A stretch of DNA of 13,057 nucleotides from Ectopseudomonas composti. Its GTDB lineage: Bacteria > Pseudomonadota > Gammaproteobacteria > Pseudomonadales > Pseudomonadaceae. The first letter of the stretch is position 1, and the number at the start of each line of letters is the position of its first letter. The notes beneath the pieces are model-generated. The model made no database searches and had not been told where the DNA came from. It saw only the letters and a list, made by a program, of their open reading frames with translations. This document shows, in pieces, positions 8,260 to 13,057 of the stretch. The position numbers and the translations under genes are program-made. The stretch spans positions 1 through 13,057 of the forward strand of contig CAMPIF010000069.1 in the NCBI GenBank assembly GCA_946886245.1, given 5' to 3'.

Positions 8260-8517
8260 TTAGTCTGCGGCAGTTAGCTTGGCTTCCAGTTCGGCGACCT
8301 TGGCTTCCAGCGCTTCGAGGCGAGCGCGGGTGCGGGCCAGGACCACCATCTGGCTGTCGAATTCGTCACGGCTGACCAGATCGAGCTTGCCAAAACCGCT
8401 CTGCAGCAAGGCTTTGAACTGCGCCTCCAGTTCGGCGCGCGGCAGCGGGCTGTCGCCGCTGAAAAGACGCGAGGCGTGGCTACTGAGAGTGTCGAGCAAG
8501 GCTTTCGGCGGCAGCAT
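8260..8517 (-). CDS. ubiK: Ubiquinone biosynthesis accessory factor UbiK (YqiC/BMFP family)
   Basis: An 85-residue protein of the family once called YqiC or BMFP. UbiK pairs with UbiJ and supports aerobic ubiquinone synthesis, associating with membrane lipids. The N-terminal part is amphipathic (LLDTLSSHASRLF; RAELEAQFKALLQSGFGKLD). From VSRDEFDSQMVVLARTRARL onward it becomes a regular coiled coil ending LEAKVAELEAKLTAAD, the diagnostic family ending. The length is normal. I start at the ATG at 8517 (MLPPKALL); 31 further upstream codons are open but not family-like. The ribosome site is weak. It corresponds to PA5289, upstream of comM and divergent from glnK. Confidence 0.92.
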   Translation of the reverse strand: MLPPKALLDTLSSHASRLFSGDSPLPRAELEAQFKALLQSGFGKLDLVSRDEFDSQMVVLARTRARLEALEAKVAELEAKLTAAD

Positions 8518-8545
8518 GATCAGGTTCCGTAAACAGACGGCCGGC

Positions 8546-8554
8546 AGTGTAGCA
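8546..8554 (-). promoter_or_regulatory. Candidate extended -10 promoter for ubiK
   Basis: On the minus strand the sequence reads TGC-TACACT, a TGn extension on a four-of-six -10 hexamer. It would give a leader of about 20-25 bases before the ubiK ATG. No good -35 is present, as is normal for extended -10 promoters. Confidence 0.45.
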
Positions 8555-8618
8555 CGCAGGTAGGTGCAGGGCGGCTGAGCGGCGGCTGCACGATTTTGAG
8601 CATTGCGCAATGTATCGA

Positions 8619-8634
8619 TGCACCAAATTCGTGC
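8619..8634. promoter_or_regulatory. NtrC-type enhancer site upstream of glnK
   Basis: TGCACCAAATTCGTGC contains GCAC and GTGC half-sites separated by seven bases, the spacing and bases of the enteric NtrC consensus (TGCACCA...TGGTGC). It is centred about 110 bases before the start site predicted from the sigma-54 promoter at 8712-8727, a normal enhancer distance. This supports activation of glnK when nitrogen is limiting. Confidence 0.7.
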
Positions 8635-8711
8635 GCCGCATTCGGCGTGAATGACCGGTCACTCTGGCTGGAAGCTGTTAAAGGCCTGATAGATAGCGCT
8701 TTTGCGTGAGC

Positions 8712-8727
8712 TGGCAAGCTTTCTGCT
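8712..8727 (+). promoter_or_regulatory. Sigma-54 promoter for the glnK-amt operon
   Basis: TGGCAAG-N4-CTGCT matches the -24/-12 consensus TGGCACG-N4-TTGCA at 9 of 12 fixed positions, or 10 if A or T is allowed last. GG (8713-8714) and GC (8725-8726) are exactly ten bases apart. Transcription would start near 8738. Confidence 0.7.
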
Positions 8728-8827
8728 TAGACCCCAGCGACGCACGCACCGATGCAGTTCTGGTGCTGCAGGCGAAGCGGGGGAGTGTTTCGTCAGGAGC
8801 GGTTGGTGGGTATCGACCACGCCAGGC

Positions 8828-8843
8828 TGGAGCGGTCGGTGCA
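8828..8843 (+). promoter_or_regulatory. Weaker second sigma-54-like site
   Basis: TGGAGCG-N4-GTGCA keeps GG and GC ten bases apart and matches 9 of 12 consensus positions, but lacks the CA after TGG. It would give a leader of about 70 bases for glnK. It may be a chance match. Confidence 0.3.
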
Positions 8844-8875
8844 TTACAAAAGCCAGACACTGCGCTTAGACTTGA

Positions 8876-9265
<390 letters not shown>

Positions 9266-9300
9266 CAAGCCTCCGAACCCCACGCCCCAGGAGTAAACCC

Positions 9301-9519
9301 ATGACTCTGCGAACTTTCGCAGGGCTAGGAGCCCTTTTGTCCTCGAATTTCGGCCATGGGCTGTTTTCGAGGGCCAAAGCCGGAGCTGGCGATGCCTTCG
9401 CCGCTCTGCTGTGCCAGACCCTCTTGAGGTCTTGCGCTTGGCCTAGTGATGGGAATGCCTGGTCGCCTCATGGCGCAGGGGTTCCGGTGATCCAGTACGA
9501 GCGTGGCAACGACCTGTAA
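9301..9519 (+). pseudogene. Short ORF with an AmtB-like signal peptide start; probable amtB1 remnant
   Basis: A 72-codon frame with a strong ribosome site (AGGAG at 9289-9293, seven bases before the ATG). It begins MTLRTFAGLGALLS, nearly the same as the start of the signal peptide of the usual Pseudomonas AmtB as I recall it (MTLRKFAGLGALLS). After residue 14 the similarity stops: there are no membrane helices and the composition is mixed. The end, QYERGNDL, is faintly like the HNERGYNL ending of that AmtB. I infer that a glnK-amtB1-amtB2 operon, as in P. stutzeri, lost nearly all of amtB1 and kept its start. The origin of the middle part is unknown. It may still be translated. A wholly unrelated small protein is the alternative. 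Confidence 0.5.
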
Positions 9520-9599
9520 AGCATGCGGAACGCGTCCTGAGCCAACCTGGACGTTTCAACCGAACAGCGCACAACAAAAGCGCCGGCAAGAGGTGAAAA

Positions 9600-10850
9600 A
9601 TGGATAACACAGCATTGACTGCATTGCAGTACGGCTTCGATACCTTCTACTTTCTGATCTGTGGTGCCCTGGTGATGTGGATGGCGGCGGGTTTTGCCAT
9701 GCTCGAATCCGGCCTGGTGCGTGCCAAGAACACCACCGAGATCCTGACCAAGAACGTGGCGCTCTACGCCGTTGCCAGCGTCATGTACCTGGTGATCGGC
9801 TACCACATCATGTACTCCAGCCCGGAAGGCGGCATCCTGCCGAGCCTGGGCTTCCTGATCGGTGACGAAAACAGCGTCGACTCGGTACTTGCCGGTGGCG
9901 ACGATGCACCTTACTACTCGGCCCGTTCGGACTTCTTCTTCCAGGTGGTGTTCGCCGCGACCTGCATGTCGATCGTTTCCGGTGCCGTTGCCGAGCGCAT
10001 GAAACTGTGGGCATTCCTGGCGTTCGCCGTGGTCATGACCGGCTTCATCTACCCGGTTCAGGGCTTCTGGAAATGGGGCTCGGGCTTCCTCAACGAAGCG
10101 GGCTTCCTCGACTTCGCAGGTTCCGGCGTGGTTCACATGGCCGGTGCCACCGCTGCTCTGGCGGGTGTCCTGCTGCTCGGTGCACGCAAAGGCAAGTACG
10201 GCGCCAATGGCCAGGTCAACGCCATCCCGGGTGCCAACCTGCCGCTGGCGACGCTCGGCACCTTCATCCTGTGGATGGGCTGGTTCGGCTTCAACGGCGG
10301 CTCGCAGCTGAAGATGAGCACCATCGAAGATGCCAACGCCGTCGCTCAGGTGTTCGTCAACACCAACATGGCGGCAGCCGGTGGCCTGATTGCCGCGCTG
10401 ATCGTTGCCCGCATCCTGTTCGGCAAGGCTGACCTGACCATGGCGCTCAACGGTGCCCTGGCTGGCCTGGTGGCCATCACTGCCGAACCGCTGACCCCGA
10501 GCGGCCTGCAGGCAACTCTGATTGGTGGCGTGGGTGGTGTGCTGGTGGTGTTCGCCATCCTCGGTCTGGACAAGCTGAAGATCGACGATCCGGTTGGTGC
10601 CATCTCCGTGCACGGTGTGGTCGGTATCTGGGGTCTGCTGGCTGTCTGCCTGACCAACAGCGATGCTTCGCTGGGTGCTCAGTTGCTGGGTATCGGCAGC
10701 ATCTTCGCCTGGGTCTTCATCGCCAGCCTGATCGTGTGGAGCATCATCAAGGCGGTGATCGGTCTGCGCGTCAGCGAAGAAGAAGAATACGAAGGTGTCG
10801 ATATCGCCGAGTGCGGTATGGAGGCCTACCCGGAATTCACCAACAAGTGA
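9600..10850 (+). CDS. amt: Ammonium transporter (Amt family)
   Basis: A 416-residue inner-membrane channel for ammonium, with about 11 membrane helices and no cleavable signal peptide. The pore residues are present: the twin histidines H179 (SGVVHMAGA) and H338 (AISVHGVVGIWG), the structural aspartate D171, and aromatic gate residues near F112-F113. The family signatures GAVAERM and WFGFNGGS are clear. The acidic C-terminal tail (SEEEEYEGVDIAECGMEAYP) belongs to a branch different from the signal-peptide-bearing AmtB whose start seems preserved just upstream. GAGGTG (9590-9595) is the ribosome site. It is co-directional with glnK, so GlnK probably docks on it and closes it when nitrogen is plentiful. 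A strong terminator follows. Confidence 0.95.
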   Translation: MDNTALTALQYGFDTFYFLICGALVMWMAAGFAMLESGLVRAKNTTEILTKNVALYAVASVMYLVIGYHIMYSSPEGGILPSLGFLIGDENSVDSVLAGGDDAPYYSARSDFFFQVVFAATCMSIVSGAVAERMKLWAFLAFAVVMTGFIYPVQGFWKWGSGFLNEAGFLDFAGSGVVHMAGATAALAGVLLLGARKGKYGANGQVNAIPGANLPLATLGTFILWMGWFGFNGGSQLKMSTIEDANAVAQVFVNTNMAAAGGLIAALIVARILFGKADLTMALNGALAGLVAITAEPLTPSGLQATLIGGVGGVLVVFAILGLDKLKIDDPVGAISVHGVVGIWGLLAVCLTNSDASLGAQLLGIGSIFAWVFIASLIVWSIIKAVIGLRVSEEEEYEGVDIAECGMEAYPEFTNK

Positions 10851-10865
10851 TCCTCCGGTAAATCG

Positions 10866-10897
10866 CAAAGGGCGCCTTCGGGCGCCCTTTGTTTTTT
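10866..10897 (+). terminator. Rho-independent terminator of the glnK-amt operon
   Basis: CAAAGGGCGCC and its exact complement form an 11-base-pair stem with a TTCG tetraloop, followed by six T residues (10892-10897). It starts 16 bases after the amt stop. Confidence 0.95.
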
Positions 10898-10909
10898 CTG
10901 GCAGCACGC

Positions 10910-10915
10910 TAGAAT
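10910..10915 (+). promoter_or_regulatory. Candidate -10 element for yjbQ
   Basis: TAGAAT matches five of six bases of the -10 consensus and lies 33 bases before the yjbQ ATG. No clear -35 is present; the best upstream bases fall in the T-tract of the preceding terminator. Confidence 0.35.
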
Positions 10916-10948
10916 GCGCGCGCTGGAGCCATCGAGAGTGAGAACGGC

Positions 10949-11374
10949 ATGTGGCAGCAACGCATCATCAGCCTGCGTCCGCGTAAGCGCGGTTTTCATC
11001 TGGTGACCGAAGAGGTGCTGGCAGCATTGCCGGAACTGGCGCAGGTACGTGTCGGTCTGTTGCATCTGTGGCTGCAGCACACCTCGGCATCGCTGACGGT
11101 CAACGAGAACGCCGACCCCGCGGTACGCCGCGATTTCGAGCGTTTCTTCAATCGTCTGGTGCCGCAGGGTGAGGCGGGCTACGAGCACGATTACGAAGGG
11201 CCGGATGATTTGCCGGCGCACTTCAAGGGCAGCCTGCTGGGCTTTCAGCTACAGCTGCCGATACAGCAGGGACAGCTGGCGCTTGGTACCTGGCAGGGGA
11301 TCTACCTCGGTGAGCATCGCGATCATGGCGGTGCTCGGCGAGTGGTGGCGACCTTGCATGGCGAGGCTATTTGA
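10949..11374 (+). CDS. yjbQ: YjbQ/UPF0047 family protein
   Basis: A 141-residue cytosolic protein of the UPF0047 family, of normal length. Members are often annotated as secondary thiamine-phosphate synthase because some show weak activity of that kind, but the true role is unsettled. Diagnostic stretches are [21 protein letters not shown] (residues about 44-64, including the conserved histidine and NE/D residues) and [24 protein letters not shown] at the C-terminus. It starts at the ATG at 10949 with a purine-rich leader (GAGAGTGAGAA). It corresponds to PA5286 and stands between the amt terminator and sutA. No terminator separates it from sutA, so some readthrough into sutA is likely. Confidence 0.92.
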   Translation: MWQQRIISLRPRKRGFHLVTEEVLAALPELAQVRVGLLHLWLQHTSASLTVNENADPAVRRDFERFFNRLVPQGEAGYEHDYEGPDDLPAHFKGSLLGFQLQLPIQQGQLALGTWQGIYLGEHRDHGGARRVVATLHGEAI

Positions 11375-11413
11375 ATTTTTTCCGGTCGAGCGGTGTACAT
11401 CGCGCGACTGGGC

Positions 11414-11419
11414 TATAAC
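11414..11419 (+). promoter_or_regulatory. Candidate -10 element for sutA
   Basis: TATAAC, in the context GGCTATAACTAA, matches five of six -10 bases. A preceding C and following TAA are reminiscent of sigma-S promoters. There is no good -35. The leader would be about 25 bases. Stationary-phase use would fit SutA, but this is inference. Confidence 0.4.
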
Positions 11420-11451
11420 TAACCTGCTTTTCGCAAGTCATGAGGTTGAAC

Positions 11452-11775
11452 ATGAGCGACGAAGACCTGGAACAAGACGACCTGGAAGGGGCTGACGAGG
11501 ACGATGGTGAGGAGCTGGCTGCTGCCGACGACGGCGACAGCGGCGACGATGAAGGCGATGGTGCGGTCGTAGCCAGCGGCAAGAAGAGCAAGGCCAAAGC
11601 CGTTGAAGTCGATGAGCTGCCCAGCATCGAAGCCAAGCAGAAGGAGCGTGATGCCCTGGCGCGTGCCATGGAAGAATTTCTCTCCCGTGGTGGCAAGGTG
11701 CAGGAGGTGGAGCCCAACGTGGTCGCCGACCCACCCAAGAAGCCCGACAGCAAATACGGCAGCCGCCCCATCTGA
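11452..11775 (+). CDS. sutA: RNA polymerase-binding transcriptional regulator SutA
   Basis: A 107-residue, largely disordered protein. In P. aeruginosa, SutA binds RNA polymerase and raises transcription of ribosomal and other genes during slow growth and survival. About 20 of the first 37 residues are Asp or Glu (the acidic tail). A short lysine-rich linker (GKKSKAK) follows. A central amphipathic helix spans about 57-79 (LPSIEAKQKERDALARAMEE), and the flexible C-terminal tail ends PKKPDSKYGSRPI. This layout matches SutA (PA5285, about 105 residues). I start at the ATG at 11452 (MSDEDLEQDD), which has TGAGG six bases upstream; an ATG four codons earlier has no ribosome site. A terminator follows the gene. 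Confidence 0.93.
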   Translation: MSDEDLEQDDLEGADEDDGEELAAADDGDSGDDEGDGAVVASGKKSKAKAVEVDELPSIEAKQKERDALARAMEEFLSRGGKVQEVEPNVVADPPKKPDSKYGSRPI

Positions 11776-11793
11776 GGACGGCTCGCTGCAAGG

Positions 11794-11818
11794 AACCCGC
11801 CCCTGTGGCGGGTTTTTT
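11794..11818 (+). terminator. Rho-independent terminator of sutA
   Basis: AACCCGCC and GGCGGGTT form an eight-base-pair stem with a CCTGT loop, and a run of T residues reaches 11818. It starts 18 bases after the sutA stop. Confidence 0.9.
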
Positions 11819-11878
11819 GTTGCCTGCCATCCCGGGTTGCCAGCCTTCGGGAATTGCTCTCTCAGGGGGGGGGTGTCG

Positions 11879-11942
11879 CGTAGGGTGCGCCGCGCGCACC
11901 GATCTTGTCGTATATCAGGCGGTGCGCGCAGCGCACCCTACG
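11879..11942. repeat. REP-like inverted repeat between sutA and yigB
   Basis: Two 23-base arms (11879-11901 and 11920-11942) are complementary with one mismatch, around an 18-base spacer. Each arm is a CGTAGG foot followed by a hairpin of GTGCGC and GCGCAC with a three-base loop (CGC in one arm, TGC in the other). It lies between convergent genes, ending four bases from the yigB stop. I recognise GTAGGGTGCGC repeats as common in Pseudomonas and related genomes. Confidence 0.8.
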
Positions 11943-11946
11943 GCGT

Positions 11947-12648
11947 TTAGCGCGTCCAGCTGGAAAGTAGCGCTGGCAACTCGGCCAGGCTGGTGATCTG
12001 CGCGTCCGGCGTGGTTTCGCCTTCCCAGGTGCGCCCTTGCGGGTTGAACCAGATCGCGCGCATGCCGGCGGCCTGGGCACCGGCAATGTCGTCGCTGGGA
12101 TGATCGCCGATGTGCACGGCGCGCTCGGCCGCCACGCCACCTGCGCGGCTGAGGGCTTCACGGAAGGGCTTCGGGTCGGGTTTGCCGATGCCCAGTTCTT
12201 CTGCGCACAAGGCGAACTGGAAGTAGTCCGACAGGCCCAGGCGACGCACATCGGCATTGCCGTTGGTGATCACGCCGAGCATGAAGCGCTCGGCCAAGGC
12301 TTCCAGCGTCGGGTGTACCTCGGTGAACAGTTCGACCTGATGGCGGGCGCTGAGAAAGACCTGGAATCCCGCTTCAGCCAGCGTCTGCGCCTCGCTGTGC
12401 GGGTAGCCGGCGTCCTCCAGGGCGTGAAACAGAATGCGCCGGCGCAGCTCGCTTAGGCGATGCTTGAGCATCGGCTCGGCGTCGAGCAGACGGCTACGCA
12501 CCGCCCATAGATGCTCGACCGGCACCGCGCCCAGGCGCGGCGCATGCAGGGCCAGCCAATTGCGCAGGGCGGCTTCGGCATCCTGCATCACCGGGGTGAC
12601 GTCCCACAGGGTGTCGTCGAGGTCGAAGGTGATCAGTTCAATGCTCAT
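11947..12648 (-). CDS. yigB: HAD-superfamily phosphatase, YigB-like
   Basis: A 233-residue cytosolic HAD hydrolase of normal length. In E. coli, YigB dephosphorylates FMN and the riboflavin intermediate 5-amino-6-(5-phosphoribitylamino)uracil; that substrate is inferred here from context. All four motifs are present: DLDDT (nucleophile D9, acid/base D11), VITNGN (motif II), GKPDPKPF (motif III lysine) and [13 protein letters not shown] (motif IV). A helical C1 cap lies between motifs I and II. The ATG at 12648 overlaps the xerC stop as ATGA, so the two are translationally coupled. The pairing matches xerC-yigB in E. coli and PA5280-PA5281 in P. aeruginosa. Confidence 0.9.
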   Translation of the reverse strand: MSIELITFDLDDTLWDVTPVMQDAEAALRNWLALHAPRLGAVPVEHLWAVRSRLLDAEPMLKHRLSELRRRILFHALEDAGYPHSEAQTLAEAGFQVFLSARHQVELFTEVHPTLEALAERFMLGVITNGNADVRRLGLSDYFQFALCAEELGIGKPDPKPFREALSRAGGVAAERAVHIGDHPSDDIAGAQAAGMRAIWFNPQGRTWEGETTPDAQITSLAELPALLSSWTR

Positions 12649-13057
12649 TCGGAATCGCCTTTGCGCTTGGCACGTGGATGGGCCTGGTCGTAGACGTTGG
12701 CCAGGTGCTGGAAGTCCAGGTGGGTGTAGATCTGCGTGGTGGCGATATCGGCGTGGCCGAGCAGCTCCTGCACCGCACGCAGATCCTGCGAAGACTCCAG
12801 CATATGACTGGCGAAACTGTGGCGCAGCATGTGTGGATGCAGGTGTTGGCCCAGCTCGCGCACGCCGGCCTGGCGCACGCGCAGTTGCACGGCCCGTGGT
12901 CCCAGGCGGCGGCCCTGTTGGCTGATGAACACCGCGCCATCGCAGGGGTTGGCCTGCTTGCGCAGCGGCAACCACTGCTCCAGCGCTTGTCGCGCCATGC
13001 TGCCGACCGGCAGCTTGTTGTCGCTGAACAGGATCAGGCCGACGAAGGGCACCTGGA
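12645..13057 (-). CDS. xerC: Tyrosine recombinase XerC, C-terminal part (cut by window edge)
   Basis: This is the C-terminal catalytic part of XerC, which with XerD resolves chromosome dimers at dif. The visible residues include [13 protein letters not shown] (His and Arg of HxxR), ELLGHADI (second His) and the nucleophile tyrosine in TTQIYTHLD. The tail [12 protein letters not shown] is typical of Pseudomonas XerC (Sss). The gene continues beyond the right edge, so the N-terminal DNA-binding domain and first catalytic arginine are not visible. The bases beyond about 13013 translate as [14 protein letters not shown]. XerC should have the GKGxKxR hairpin with its catalytic lysine there, so this end is either divergent or an assembly artefact. 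Confidence 0.88.
   Translation of the reverse strand, partial: QVPFVGLILFSDNKLPVGSMARQALEQWLPLRKQANPCDGAVFISQQGRRLGPRAVQLRVRQAGVRELGQHLHPHMLRHSFASHMLESSQDLRAVQELLGHADIATTQIYTHLDFQHLANVYDQAHPRAKRKGDSE

Noticed and set aside
9381..9401. PfkB-like motif in the short ORF (AGAGDAFAALL)
   Set aside because: It resembles the sugar-kinase GAGDAF signature, but no other part of that fold is present in the 72 residues; a chance match.
9468..10907. A 479-codon open frame on the minus strand opposite amt
   Set aside because: It spans the amt terminator and the amt gene in antisense; the protein is rich in His, Asp and Gln with no recognisable domain.

Overview
The window is chromosomal DNA from a high-GC gammaproteobacterium, almost certainly a Pseudomonas, perhaps of the mendocina/oleovorans/stutzeri side of the genus. 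The main reason is gene order. Read right to left it follows the P. aeruginosa interval from xerC (sss, PA5280) to PA5295: xerC, HAD phosphatase, sutA, yjbQ, amt, glnK, ubiK, comM, LysR regulator, MATE pump, GGDEF-EAL protein. SutA is a Pseudomonas-type RNA polymerase partner, and the intergenic palindromes are of the Pseudomonas REP type. These assignments come from reading the sequence and recalling families; no database was searched.

Layout. Bases 1-215 hold no gene I recognise. At 216-1883 (+) is a c-di-GMP phosphodiesterase resembling ProE, with a pseudo-receiver, a degenerate GGDEF and an intact EAL domain. It converges on a MATE efflux gene (1942-3327, -), which is divergent from a LysR-type regulator (3468-4388, +). 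The regulator has a GTG start with no ribosome site of its own; a 12-codon leader ORF with a good ribosome site overlaps that start by 4 bases. After a 306-base gap comes a Cache-type chemoreceptor (4695-6671, +), where P. aeruginosa has choline-related genes as I recall. It ends one base from the convergent comM (6673-8166, -). Upstream of comM lie a REP pair and ubiK (8260-8517, -).

The 409-base region 8518-8926 is regulatory. It holds an extended -10 for ubiK, a strong NtrC-type site (8619-8634), a sigma-54 promoter (8712-8727) and a weaker second sigma-54 match, all consistent with nitrogen-limitation control of glnK (8927-9265, +). Between glnK and the ammonium transporter gene (9600-10850, +) is a 72-codon ORF with its own good ribosome site. 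Its first 14 residues look like the signal peptide of the usual Pseudomonas AmtB, while the rest does not. I read it as the scar of a lost amtB1 in an ancestral glnK-amtB1-amtB2 operon. A strong terminator (10866-10897) closes the operon.

yjbQ (10949-11374, +) and sutA (11452-11775, +) follow, ending in a second clear terminator. A third REP-type pair separates sutA from yigB (11947-12648, -), which overlaps xerC (from 12645, -) by ATGA. xerC runs off the right edge, and its last 44 bases there do not look like XerC.

Functional grouping: GlnK and Amt form the ammonium sensing and uptake unit under NtrC/sigma-54. XerC and YigB are the tail of the conserved lysA-dapF-xerC-yigB operon. UbiK, ComM, YjbQ and SutA are housekeeping or stress genes. 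ProE, the chemoreceptor and the LysR/MATE pair are signalling and efflux functions. I saw no tRNA, rRNA, CRISPR array, insertion sequence or phage gene. The most unusual points are the amtB1 scar, the lysR leader ORF, and three different GTAG-footed REP pairs within 13 kb.
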